A DNA stretch of 64,000 nucleotides from Liolophura sinensis (taxonomy: Eukaryota > Mollusca > Polyplacophora > Chitonida > Chitonidae): assembly GCF_032854445.1 (NCBI RefSeq), contig NC_088301.1:2296001-2360000 (forward strand). The letters run 5' to 3'. This document shows, in pieces, positions 23,935 through 35,412 of the stretch (position 1 is the stretch's first letter; each line of letters starts with the position of its first letter). The position numbers and the translations under genes are program-made. The notes under the pieces are model-generated. The model was not told the origin of the DNA. It made no database searches and was given only the letters and a program-made list of their open reading frames with translations.

Positions 23935-24345
23935 GCGTCAAGTCCGACATTCCTATACCATTCGTAGTCCGTAAAGGGCGTTCCAAGTCGATAATCGCAA
24001 GATCCATTTCCGAAACAACGTTTAACACTAACTCCCAAAGACAAAGGTATGTAAGAAATTATACAAATAAGAAATAAAGCCGGTAAAACACAAGAGAGAA
24101 GCGGTCATCAGTTTTCAATGATGCTGGGCAGACAATGAATATTGCAGGCATGAATTCCATATCAAAGCTCAAATTCGTAGTCCGTGAATGAGTTCCATGT
24201 CAAATGACAATAAAACAAGTATCTCAGTCGCGCTTTAATTGCAACTGTTCATAAAGGCATCATGCTGATGTAATTAGCATGGTTACCTTTACGGCCCCTA
24301 GCCCCAGGTTAAGCGGTATTAGATACAGTTTGAAAATGACGAGCG
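23935..24345 (+). repeat. Unclassified dispersed repeat, copy 2
   Basis: It matches 4588-4988 end to end. Shared blocks include 'gtccgtaaagggcgttcc', 'aaataaagccggta', 'tcaaattcgtagtcc', 'tttacggcccctagcc' and 'agatacagtttgaaaatgac'. The plus strand has a strong donor-like AG|GTATGTAAG at about 24045-24055. The minus strand keeps a 72-codon frame (23826-24044) reading CFGNGSCDYRLGTPFTDYEW. No terminal inverted repeats or target duplications were found, so the mechanism of spread is unknown. Confidence 0.65.
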
Positions 24346-24569
24346 ATACAGACACTAACCGAGCCGATTGTGATTCAAAAGTAACGGACGATTACGTCTT
24401 TCCCGTTAATATGTAAAGATTTCATGCTACAAGAAGCGCCATCTATGATGTTACACAAGACATGCAAGACAGACGGGTTACACTTGGCAACCAGCGCCAT
24501 CTATGTTGTTAAATACCATGTACGTGATAGATATGTACATAGGGATAACAGCGCCGTCTGTGTGGTTGA
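24346..24569. other. Spacer with three short direct repeats
   Basis: The block gcgccatctatg/gcgccgtctgtg occurs three times, near 24437, 24491 and 24551. The spacing is about 54-60 bases. This lies just 3' of the Penelope-like reading frame and may belong to that element's end. Confidence 0.4.
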
Positions 24570-25073
24570 TCACAATACAGATCGCCAGTGATTCTGAACG
24601 CACAGTCCATACCTGCCAACGAGAGTGTTATACTCATTGTAAAATTTGAGAAACTTTGAATGAAGGCGTTTGATGGAGTATTGTTGACAAACTAGTTTTT
24701 GAACTAGCAACTTGTGACGCATATTATAGTCATCACAATTTACGCAAGATCTGACAAATGCTACAAGGCGAGATATGTATACGCCATATGCAGGACCCTT
24801 TGCCATATTGCTATCTAAGTAAGGATAATTTACAATATCAAAATTGAAATTATCCCTTTTGTCGTAAAGGCGGCGTGAAACGAGACATTGTTCGTTTTTG
24901 TACAGATATAGATCCAAAAAAGATGTACCATCAGGACTATCTGTTGTCTCCTTTAAATCCAATGAAGGCGGGTATTCATATGAAAACAGGTATAGGTCTG
25001 CCAAAAGAGGCGCACAACTGGTACCCATTGGAATACCTATGCACTGTTGGTAAATGGTATCTCCGAATTTCAC
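24570..25073 (-). pseudogene. PLE reverse transcriptase, C-terminal half without catalytic block
   Basis: The frame opens with KFGDTIYQQCIGIPMGTSCA, the motif-B region, then LLADLYLFSYE. It passes directly to YPPSLDLKETTDS and SFLDLYLYKNEQ. In this family the block with the (F/Y)xDD catalytic Asp pair lies between the SYE-type helix and the PPxLxLKxTT segment; here it is absent, so there is an internal deletion near 24985. The C-terminal part (LVAFVRSCVNCDDYNMRH and onwards) is the usual thumb-like region. The stop is at 24570. Confidence 0.82.
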
Positions 25074-26563
25074 ATAGATGTTATTAATGAGAAATTCAAG
25101 TAATTCAATAAATAATGTAACATCCCATGAGTGGTAACCTTTATAAAGAGTAGAATTAAAGAAAGACTTATTGCTTCTGACGTTAATGTAACGGTGACCT
25201 GTTTTAGTAAATACCGAGACAAATAACGACGATATTCTTCAATAAGATCTTTGTGAGGAATCGTAGTATAGAGAGTAGAGAAATCCCATGTGGATACGTC
25301 TTTGTACCGTATATGCATATGAGCATCGAGTTCTTCTGTAAGACGTTTGGAGTTGTTAAGAATCCACATGCAGTTGACACCTGAATTTTTTGTTAAGGCG
25401 CAACAATACTCATTCCAAAATGACTTTACTTCTTGTAACGCTCTCGTAAGTAGGGTTGACAGGAGTTTGGTGGTACAGTTTCTTGAACCCGCAATAAATC
25501 GAGGGTTGTATGGGGATTTATGCATTTTAGGAATCCAGTAAAGTCGTGGTATTTCTGTGTGATGGGTAGATATATTTATGCGCCTTTCTTTAAGAAAGGT
25601 TTTGTGTTTGTTAAATAGTTCCTCCAGAGTACATGTAGTAGCAGAATACGTGGATGTCGTTGTAGATGCACATAGCTCTTGAACAAGAATTTGATAATAA
25701 TAATTCTTGCAAATAAAGATGACATTATTAGGAGCCTTGTCTGCTACAGTGATGACAAATTTACTATGAAGGTCGGCGAGTGTTTCTTGCACAGTGGGAT
25801 CCTTCAGAACCTGTTTAACCTTAGGTAGAGCATCAATGTCTAGACGGTGTATAGTTAAACTAACTTTCTTTTTGACAATCTCAAACCAATCGTTAAGTAC
25901 CGAAGAATCCACTTTCTCCCGTTTTGACCATTTAATAACATACTGTTCAAGTGCCGAGATGATATTTTTTTTGTTTGATCGAATGTTGACATTACTCTTT
26001 TCTCTATATCTAGGACCCCTCACAAAGAGATTCCTTTGATCATGATTCTTAATAATATTAAGGTCACCAGTCAGGACATGTTTACTTTTGTCGTAGGTAA
26101 AAACTGAGGATTCACAATCACAGTTATAGACGCCAGAAGTATACGTCGCCAAATCGAACTCCTTGATGGCCTGGGAATAATTGAAAATTTTGGAAGCGAC
26201 AGGCTTTGTATACTCATAGGATATGCAAGGTGGCTCTTGGATATTAAAATAATTAGGCAGAGCACTACGAACATCAGGTTCATTAAAGATGCGTGGTAGG
26301 TTAATTAAATCAAGGCCACTGTCTAAATACTTCATCTTCAGAAAGAGTCGATCGTGTTGAGTTTCAGTTGTAGTTATAGGGCGATACAATCGAAAATACG
26401 ATATGTCTTGACACAGACGTACAAGGTGAGGTGGAACATTAAAATTGTGTATGTTATTGGATACGTCTTGAACGACCTGTTTTAGCAAGTTCAATGGCAG
26501 TGCATATAATACTGTGCGTATTATAAAATCACGCGAATTCAAAATCCCACTGTGCGAATTCAA
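25070..26563 (-). pseudogene. PLE reverse transcriptase, N-terminal half
   Basis: A 497-codon open frame, the second longest in the window. The N-terminal 270 residues contain NCDCESSVFTYDKSKHVLTG and the KAPNNVIFICKNYYYQ block. They lead into the RT fingers and motif A (TWDFSTLYTTIPH, near residue 425). It is open from just after a TAG at about 26576, with no ATG near the start, so the first exon or true start is missing or the copy is 5'-truncated. The last residues are out of frame owing to the shift near 25080. The enzyme would prime cDNA at chromosomal ends or nicks; this copy cannot. Confidence 0.85.
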
Positions 26564-26575
26564 AATCCCAATCTC

Positions 26576-27492
26576 CTATAAGAATGCATGAAACAGATTT
26601 GGAACATGGAATACACTATCTGACTAAGCAGTCACGCAAAATTCATGTCCTCATTCGACTGAAGTTCGGTTTAATGATTGGAAATTTTTGCATATTAGAT
26701 TTGAACAACACCCGATCAATCAGGGATATCAAGCGAATGTTATAAGTGGGCTAATGTGCACAGGCATGAAAGAATCGGTGAGAGACTTTGTATAATAAAA
26801 GATAATGCCAATTACTTTTGATTGATATTGTGGATGTAGTACCCAAGTATGCAGTTGATGTCTATCTTAAACAGGATAGCGGCGAGCTGTTAATGCTACA
26901 ATAAAGATACAAATCTAACGCGAGAAACCTGTCTTAGTCTCTTAAACTCTATAGTCAGTTACTTGTTAATCTTGATAATCGGTTACGTTAATCTTCCACT
27001 GCCCGAGAATGCATCATGTAGGCTCTGAGATACATTAGCGATCGCTCTTTATGGCCTTATCTATACACTCCTTGCGACTAAGCAAGTAAAACGCCATTAA
27101 CATTTGAACAAAAATCATTGTTGATTTTATATTGCGATCACATAAAATGCTTAAAGCTACGGAAGCCTATTAGTGTCACGCTAAAAAAAAGGCGGTGAAA
27201 TTTTGAGATTTTTTTCCATGCACTTTTGTGTCAAATAGATCGATTGTAGAAGTTACAGGAAGTCTTGCACTACACTTGGAAATAGACAGACGAAGTTTGT
27301 GACGGGACATAACACCATTACGACTGTTATTCACAGAAGCGTCCTGGTGTTGGAATCCAGAACTATTCGAATCTTTTGGTAGCCCACATTAAGTCCCATT
27401 ATTGTACCAAATATGATGTCCACAGATCAAGCATAATTGGAGTGGTAGAGACAACTGTTTGGACTGCTGTTAAGAGAATGTGCACTATTAAA
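26576..27492. other. Unassigned DNA
   Basis: There is no open frame above 60 codons and no repeat shared with the rest of the window. It could include the unrecognised 5' end of the Penelope-like element. Confidence 0.4.
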
Positions 27493-27750
27493 GAGTAATG
27501 AGTGAGTGAATGATTACGGCCACATCGGCAATATTTCCGCCATATCGTGGCGAGAACATGGTAAAAACACGTGGCGGTTCATCAAAAACAAAGCAAAAAG
27601 GTTCGGACATGTTTAAAATCAGTATAGCAGTATTATATTATTATATACACAGTATTTTAAAACAGTATAGCTAGAAACCTATATGTATGTATCTTTCTAT
27701 CTATAAACATTTATGACAATGAAAATTTACATTCTATGATATAGGCCAAT
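27493..27750 (-). mobile_element. Nimbus-like LINE 3' UTR fragment
   Basis: Read on the minus strand it ends in 'cgccacgatatggcggaaat', 'gccgatgtggccgtaat' and ATTC/ACTC repeats, the family 3' terminus. It begins at the 'attggcctat' block just after the ORF2 stop region. It is a 5'-truncated insertion, or a piece of copy F separated by copy E. Confidence 0.75.
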
Positions 27751-28269
27751 AGCAAGCTTGTCGTAAAAGACGACTATCCTAGAGTTCTCCCGTGTGGGCC
27801 CGGTGAATATAATAGGCTCACATCTTCTCGGTTGTGCGAGAAGCAACCGGGGGGCGACATGTTTGCCGTGGGTGGCTGGGGGGCGTGTTGGTCCTCCGAG
27901 ATCCTCACGTCCAACACGCCACTTTGGCCCATAGTTTGATAGAGACTGGTGGTCGGATGGGCCCCGTTCGATCAATCGGCTGGTCACGTCAAGCCCTACA
28001 CATGATCCCGTTTGTCATTTCATTCACTTTCTCTGATGTCGAGTTGGTTTTCATCAAATGCTCTTGTTCGGGGTCATTGTAGCAAGCGGTGGCTAATGGG
28101 TCAATCGAGAAGATTGAATTTAACCTTTTGGTATAACTCAGTCTGTTCAAGTATACCTTGCGTGGATTCCTTGTTTTTAGTCTCTGCTGTTCATCCGCAG
28201 AGGTAGATTAGCCCTTGTTTGCACTCCGTGGCGGGTGGGGGACAAGTAAGGTGAAATTGATAAAAATAC

Positions 28270-29400
28270 ATCATGGTTTCACAGATTCCAACAGTCGTTG
28301 CTAAAAAAAGAAAAAATGAAAAACCAATTGATATAATGAAGATCAACCCATTTGTATAAAAGAAAACGTTAGAAAGTAGGAGAAAAAAGAGGAGAGCAGC
28401 CTGTTTCTATTTCTTCTCATAACACCTTAAACTGCTTTCATGGCATAATTCATGACAGAGATCAAGGCCTTGCCGAAATGACCAAATAACTGAGGAACTA
28501 AAATATCAAGGAATGATAAATGTAAACGCTTCCTGATTAAAAGAGACGGTAATGTGTTTAAAACGAACATACATATATATTAATATTTAATAAACCGTCC
28601 CTCCCGTCATCTGTTTTTTGGGCGGTATAGTGTAAGGGTGGAGTTCTCTATACCCAGCCGCACGCGGTGTTCCTCCTGCCCGCAGTTTCGCCATGGCATG
28701 AGTCTCTGCCGCACTAGCCTGGTCTGCTTTAGATGTGCGGAAGCAGGTCACGAGGGGCTCCACTGCACAAAACCAATAAAATGTCTGAATTGTAGGGGAG
28801 CACACATGGCCTCTTCCAGGGACTGTCCTGTGTTCAAAAAACAAAAAGAAATCCTAACGCTAAAATGTAAAAATAATATACACATCAGGAAGCAAAGCGT
28901 CTGGTCCCTGTCACGCATGGCCTTACTAAATCGACATTTTCCAATGTTGTAAGGAAAACCACTGTATCTGTGGATATCCAAAAACCTTTCACTTGACCCA
29001 CTGACAAAGAACGGCCACAGAAACTGGTCCTGAAATTCTTGTGTGACACGGCCAGTTCATCATAACAATCTGATAAAAACCGAATACTTTACCTGTTACT
29101 CCTACACTTGCATTATCTGAAAACATATCATGTGCTAATGAATTAAAATGTCATAAACCCGTTTATTCTTCACAGGAAGAAACGGGTGACCAAAAAAGTC
29201 TCAGGAAAATCATAAAAGGGATAAACGTAGTGGCCCTTGGAGCGTCCCTCTAAGGCCACTATCCAAACTTATAAAAAGTTTGGATCGTTGGAGGGCGTTG
29301 ATCCTTCAACATCATGTGCAGACGTGATGAATACATCATCTGCATCTGGGAGGTCTCGTAGTAGGTCTCCCAAAAAGGGTCATCCTCGGTCCAAACATAA
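28270..29400 (+). pseudogene. LINE ORF1 with three intact zinc knuckles, copy E
   Basis: The 105-codon frame at 28638-28952 has three complete knuckles: CSSCPQFRHGMSLC and CFRCAEAGHEGLHC (CX2CX4HX4C each) and CLNCRGAHMASSRDC (CX2CX3HX6C). The flanking N-terminal region (28300-28560) is broken and differs more from the other copies, suggesting another subfamily. The C-terminal tail (ADVMNTSSASGRSRSRSPK) is read at 29237-29400. The knuckle array binds nucleic acid; the complete protein is not open. Confidence 0.8.
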
Positions 29401-29414
29401 ATCTGCCATACGCC

Positions 29415-29498
29415 TATGTCTTGTTGTGGAAATAGATCTTGGGATTATCGAACTGGAACGCCTTTTATGGACTATGAATGTCGGACTTGACGCTTATA
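29415..29498 (-). repeat. Unclassified dispersed repeat, partial copy 3
   Basis: It matches the reverse complement of 23935-24022 ('gaaatagatcttgggattatcgaact' split blocks and 'gaatgtcggacttgacgct') with a deletion of about 11 bases. It sits where LINE copy C continues uninterrupted, so it is an insertion relative to that copy, between ORF1 and ORF2. Confidence 0.6.
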
Positions 29499-29519
29499 TT
29501 CCTCCACAAGGTCTTCCTT

Positions 29520-32115
29520 AGAGAAAATTATACAGTGGAATTCTCAAAGTATGTAGGTAAAATTTATTAAAATTACACAGCTAGTTCAATCTTCAAATCC
29601 AGATGTCCTGTGTCTTTAGGAAATTTACATGAAGACATCTGGCAAAGATATATTCTCCCTTAAAACTTATATAATTTATAGCCGTTCTTCTGGCGAGGAA
29701 GAGCGAGCTTGTGTGGATTTTTCTTGGAAGGTGCATGACGATCTTTATGGTAGTGATCATTTTCCCACTATCCTAGAGCATATCACTTCTAATTCCATAG
29801 AACGTATAGCTGGGTGAAGTTCGATAAAGCAAACTGGGTGGCATTTGAGATGTTTCTGTGAGGCTGACATCACTCCAGAGAGTCTTCGTGCTGCAAATGA
29901 TCCTTTGTTAAAATTTAATGAACGTATATTAAAGGCAGCTGAAAGAACCGTCCTTAAAACCTCGACAAATCCAAAATCCCAAGGGAAACCCTGGTATGAT
30001 AATGATTGTCGTAAGGCCATTCATGACCATAAAAAGACCGGGCGCAGATTTAATCATTGTCTTAATTATAATAATTTAAACCAGGTGCGTATATTTAGAG
30101 CAAAGGCTCGTCGATTAATTACGTCCAAGAGACGATTTTGTTGGCGGAACTTAAGTTTAGGCATTACGTCAAAAACACCCATGCATAAGATTTGGAACCT
30201 GGTTCAGAAGTGTTAAAGCAAAAACCATAAAGCCAAAGTTCAGCATTTAACAAATGGTGATATTTTATTAACATCTGATATAGCCAATAAATTAGCTGAA
30301 ACAATATCTCAGAAATCATTATCTGAGAACTATTCTCCTGATTTCCAACACCTTAAAAACCAGAAGGAGAAAATTAAATTGCCTTTTTTTCTAAGAATTT
30401 AGGAGACTGTAATTTTCATTTTTTGATTGAATAGCTTAAAGTTTCATTGAAAATGTCACACGATACTGCGTGTGGCCCAGATAATATATACTATAAGTTT
30501 CTGAATCATTTACCATCTGAGCCACTTGAGACTCTCTTGGATTTACTTAATGACATTTGGATAACTGGTAATTTTTCGCCGTCATGCAGGGAGGCGTGTA
30601 TTGTCCCGGTGCCTAAACCGGGTAAGGATCATACAGATCCAAATAATTACTGTCTCATAGCTCTTACCAGCTGTTTCTGTAAGAACTGTCTTAAAACCAG
30701 CAAGTTTTTATCTAATATGCAATGCCGTGTTCGTCAAGGTCGATCTGCTTTAGATCACCTTGTTCGATTTGATACCATTTATTCGTAATGGTTTTATCAA
30801 TAATGAACATATGGTGTCCATATTTTTCGACCTTGAAAAGGCCTACAACACCACATGGAAATATGGTATTTTTAAAGAGCTTTCTGATATAGGATTAAAG
30901 GGTCTTTTACCTGTATTTATATCTCAATTTTTATCTGATCGTCAGTTTAAGGTACAGGTGGGTTGCACTCTTTCTGACTCTTATGAGCAGGAAATGGGTG
31001 TACCACAGGGCAGCATTCTATCACCAACTCTGTTTAGCATAAAAAAAGCCTAGCAAAAACATTAACATGTGGGAAAGAGGGTTGTTTATATGTAGAGGAT
31101 TTCCTTATATGCTACCGTGCTAAAAATATGAAAAAAATCGAGCGGCAACTGCAGATTTTTCTCAGTAAGATTGAGAAATGGGCAGTTGCCAATGGCTATA
31201 GATTTTTACGTCTAAAACCGTCGGTATGCATTTTTGTAATAAACGGAAACTTCATCTAGACCCCGAGGTTAAATTTTATGGTAAACTAATGAGGATTGTT
31301 GCAGAATTGATTGTTACATTTTCAGCAGTTATATTTGATAAGAAATTCTTTATGCCCCACATTAAAATGCTTAAAGCTAAAATTCCAAAGGCTCTCGATA
31401 TAATCAAGGTCGTGTCTAGCACCGATAGGGGTGCTAACCGATCTGTGTTATTAAATCTTTATCGTTCTCTGGTGAGGTCTAAACTGGACTGCGGATCCAT
31501 CATTTACGCTTCCGCAAGGAAATCATATCTTAAAGTGTTGAATCCGGTCCATCGCAAAGGTTTGAGGCTCAGCCTTGGTGCTTTTAGAACTTCACCAGTA
31601 GAAAGTTTGTACGTGCAGGCAAACAAGCCTTTTATATAACCGACGTATAAAACTTAGCCTTCAGTATGCTACAAAGCTTAAAGCTCATCCAAACAAACTT
31701 TGCCTACGATATAATATGATATGTAAGTAAATTTAATAAAAGTCCTAACGAGATCCTCCGTTGGTCTTCATATACCGGACCATACTGTGGAAGCTAACAT
31801 CAAGCTAAAGGATGTAGCTATGTTGTCTCCTCCCTAGTATTTATTTGATCTACGTAAGCTTAACAGATCAGATACAAATCCTCTTATAATTCAGTCAAGT
31901 TTTGCTGAAATTATGGATAATTATCCGGATTACAGCTTTACATACACAAAGGATAGCGACAGAGTTGCGGCTGCGGCTGTCTTAGACCAGCGAGGCTCTT
32001 CTCTTCGTCTGCCATCCTCTTCTTCAATCTTCTCAGACGAAGCCAGAGCTATACTCTTGGCCTTATCACATGTTTCTTCTGCGCGTGCCCGGTGGGTAGT
32101 GATATGCAGTGAGTA
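29520..32115 (+). pseudogene. LINE ORF2 relic (APE, RT, partial RNase H), copy E
   Basis: The endonuclease is mostly deleted; only the DLYGSDHFPTILEHI end remains near 29740. The linker 29845-30216 keeps KPWYDNDCRKAI and VRIFRAKARRLI. RT fingers occupy 30447-30788 (GKDHTDPNNYCLIALTSC) and motif A 30760-31053 (VSIFFDLEKAYNTTW, GVPQGSILSPTLFS). The active site reads LYVEDFL near 31087, so the first catalytic Asp is Glu. The thumb is at 31226-31639. RNase H (31913-32115) keeps SSIFSDEARAILLAL and then stops. Confidence 0.8.
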
Positions 32116-32199
32116 AAATGCAATTATAACTATGTATGAAAAGCGTATGTATACAGGATATATTTTTATATATTTATTAAAAACTATAATTTACCATAT

Positions 32200-35100
32200 A
32201 GGCCAATTGCCTTTAAATAATTTATGACAGCACCGCCAACAATGCTGTCAAATATATCGAATATAGTGTTGACTGTACAGAACTTTTCCTGAAAATCAGC
32301 AAGGTTTACACAGTCAATAAGGATATGTTTGATGCCGTATTGAGCATCACATCTAACACACTGTGGGGGTAGTACCCTCATTAAGAATAAAATTGTGTGT
32401 ACGAATTATAGCCATACGACAGGGTGAATATTGTGCAGTTTATTGTGCACCTGTAAATCCCATTCACCCTTCCAAAGGCAATATCAGACATAAAATCAGA
32501 ATATGGGACCTTAATTTTAGAAGCTGGTTTTATTAGGGCAGCTTTAGCTTCCCTGTCTACGACAGTGTTTCCATGAATGCCACTATGGCTCGGTATCCAA
32601 CAGAATATAATATCTTCATCTCTTTTAATTAATTTTCTATTCAGGGCAAAAATTGGAAGAATTAAGGGATTTTAAATTTATTATGCCGTATTGCTAAAAG
32701 GTAGGAGAGCCTTAAACCTTGGTGATGACCAGGAGCTAACATTTTTATATACGATTTCATAGCGAAACAGTAAATGATGGATCCATGGTCCAATTTAGAC
32801 CTCACCAGAGAACGATATAAATTAAGTAAAACTGATCGGTCAGCACCCCAGTCCGTGCTAGACACAACCTTGATTACATATAGAACCTTTCTACATTTAG
32901 CTTTAGGCATTTTTATGTGAGGTATAAAAGATAGCTTACTATCAAATATTATACCTAAAAATTTTGTTTGTCCAACAATTTTAATCTGTTCACCACAAAA
33001 AAATTAGGCTCGTGGTCAAGATGAAGTCTCCGTTGATTACAAAAATGCATACCGACGGTTTTAGACGTTGAAAATCTAAAACCGTTTTCAGTTGCCTATT
33101 TCTCGGTTTTATTGAGACAAAGCTGCAACTGACGTTCGATATTATTCATATTCTTAGCTCGGTAGTATATAAGGAAATCATCAACCTATAAAGAACCCTC
33201 TGTACCCGATGTAAATGTTTTGGCTATTTATTTTTACATATGCACAGAACTGATGTTGCCCTGGGGTACACCCATTTCCTGATCAAAAGAGTCAGAAAGA
33301 GTAAACCCCACCCGTACCTTAAACTGACGATCAGATAAAAATTCTGATATAAATATTGGTAATCGGACTTTTAAGACCCATATCCGCGAGGTCTTTTAAA
33401 ATACCATATTTCCATGAGGTGTCTTAGGCCTTTTCAATGTCAAAAAATATGGACACCACATGTTCGTTATTGATGAAGCAATCTCGAATAAAGGTTTCGA
33501 ATCGAACAAGGTGATCTATGGTAGATCTACCTTGCCGAAAACCACATTGAATATATATTCTTATCTCGGTAGCATGTAAGGAAGTTATCAAACATACAAA
33601 GAATCCTTTTTGCCACATGTTAATGTTTTTGCTAGGCTAATTTTTTTATGCTAAACAGAGTTGGTGATAGAATGCTGCCCTGGGGTACACCCATCTCCTG
33701 TTCATAAGAGTCAGAAAGAGTGGACCCAACCCGTACCTTAAACCGACGATCAGATAAAAATTCTGATATAAATATTGGTAATCGAACTTTCAATGCCATA
33801 TCCGCGAGGTCTGTTAAATACCATATTTCCATGTGGTGTCGTAGGCCTTTTTAATGTCAAAAAATATGGACACCACATTTTCGTTATTGATGAAGCAATC
33901 GCGAATAAAGGTTTCGAATCGAACAAGGTGATGTATGGTAGATCTACCTTGCCGAAAACCAGATTGAATAAATTTATCATTTATCATTCGTTCCATAGTC
34001 TTACAGACACAGCTGGTAAGAGCTATGGGACAGTAATTATTTGGATCAGTATGATCCTTATCCGGTTTGGGAAGCGGGATAATACACGCCTCCCTCCATG
34101 ACGATGGAAAGTTACCAGTTATCTACATATCATTAAGCAAGTCCAAGAGAGTCTCCAATGGCTCAGGTGGTAAATGGTTTAGAAGTTTATAATATATGTT
34201 ATCAGGACCGCAAGCAGTCCTGACAATCGTGGGCCTTTCTTAATGTAGTTTTAAGTTCCTCGATATTAAAAAGGATAAAGTATAGTTCTCAGAAGAAATT
34301 TTTTATTGAAATTGTCTCAGGTAGTTTATTATGTATATCGGTTGGAGAGGTATATATACTCTCTCCATCTTTTAAATGCTGGACTTTTGCTTTATTTTTT
34401 TTTTTGCCCTTAAGTTTCTGAACCATGTTCCAGACCTTGCGCATGGGTGTTTTTGACCTAATGCCCGAAACAAAGTTCCGCCAACTAGATTGTGTCTCGG
34501 ACTTGAGTAATCGACGAGCCTTAGCTCAAAAAATACGAACCTGGTTTAAATTATTGTGAATAGGACAATGATTAAATCTGTGTTCAGCCTTTTGTCGGTC
34601 TTTGATGGCTTTACGATGGTCATTGTCGTACCAGGGTGTACTTTTGGATTTGAGATTTGCCGAGGTGTTAGGTATAGTTCTATCGGCGGCTGGTAATACA
34701 AGTTCATTAAATTTTAATATACAATCATCTGCTGCATTGAGACTCTCTGGAGAGATATCAGCCTCACAGAACATCTCAAATACAGTCCTGTCTGCTTTAT
34801 CGAATTTCCACCTGGCTACACGTTCTAAAGAATTAGAAGTGATATGCTCTAGGATTATAGGAAAATGGTCACTACCACAAAGATCATTATGCAACTTCCA
34901 AGAAAAATCCGGGAGAAGCGATGGATCTGTGATAGTGAGATCGATAGCAGAATAAGCGCGATTACCCCAATGTAAATAGGTATTAGAACCATAATTGAAA
35001 TAACACAGTTCCTCCTTAGTTAGTTTCCACTATCTTGCCCTATTTGTTTATGTTATTACTGACCTAAGGGGATTTATGGGTATTACAATCTCCCATTATT

Positions 35101-35412
35101 ATAAACGGTTTTGGCAATTGTTCTATTAAATTATGTAACCGGAAAACTGACAAAGAAATGGTAGGAGGAATATACACAAAACATAATGTTAATCTTTTAA
35201 GACAATGAAACACGAATGGCCACAGCCTGAAGCTCTGTATCCAGAGTAAGAGGGCTGTGGATAATATTGTTATTCATGAAGATCGGGGAGCCGCCTGCAG
35301 CTCGTTCTTCTTCAATACAATTGGTGCTATAGTGTGAATAATTTTTAAGATGTCTTTGGGTGAGTTTGCCGAAGACAAAGAGCAACTGGATTTAAAGACT
35401 GAACTAGCTGTA
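32200..35412 (-). pseudogene. LINE ORF2 relic with duplicated RT segment, copy F
   Basis: An endonuclease start fragment is at about 35370-35412 and GGSPIFMNNNIIHSPL at 35197-35385. The endonuclease end and linker lie at 34526-34894 (LCGSDHFPIILEHITSNS, TPWYDNDHRKAI). RT fingers are at about 33990-34110. RT motif A and the PQG region occur twice in direct order (33558-33975 and 33151-33557). The thumb and connection lie at 32662-33100 and the Cys-rich RNase H tail at 32184-32381. Most of RNase H is deleted near 32690. Multiple frame breaks; not functional. Confidence 0.78.
33150..33975 (-). repeat. Tandem duplication of about 407 bp in LINE RT
   Basis: Block 33150-33556 and block 33557-33975 are direct repeats. 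Each has the attctta.ctcggta start, the 'tggggtacacccat' PQG codons, 'cagataaaaattctgatataaatattgg' split blocks and the 'ccttgccgaaaacca' end. The two units differ at many positions by eye, so the duplication is old or joins two different copies. Confidence 0.8.

Larger units (their letters stand above)
24570..26575 (-). mobile_element. Penelope-like element (PLE), defective
   Basis: The minus strand carries one RT coding region split by a frameshift near 25080. Conserved blocks include LYWIPKMHKSPYNPRFIAGS, TWDFSTLYTTIPH and CIGIPMGTSCAPLLADLYL, which mark Penelope-like RTs. No GIY-YIG endonuclease is seen upstream or downstream, and no terminal repeats were found. A 17-base unit (gcgaattcaaaatccca) is directly repeated at 26533-26549 and 26554-26570, at the very 5' end. 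Confidence 0.85.
27751..32115 (+). mobile_element. Nimbus-like LINE, copy E, 3'-deleted
   Basis: The 5' UTR (27751-28260) has the 'caagcttgtcgtaaaag', 'ggtgaatataataggctcac' and 'gggcgtgttggtc' blocks. ORF1 and ORF2 follow. Homology stops within RNase H near 32115, where an inverted copy (F) begins. A segment of 84 bases matching the dispersed repeat lies at 29415-29498, at the ORF1/ORF2 border. Confidence 0.82.

Noticed and set aside
23826-24044. Independent minus-strand gene with Cys-rich peptide
   Set aside because: The frame exists only in one copy of the dispersed repeat and is shifted in copy 1; kept only as part of the repeat.
24090-24130. Hammerhead ribozyme (ctgatga-type core on the minus strand in the dispersed repeat)
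   Set aside because: The GAAA core and the flanking helices were not found at the expected positions.
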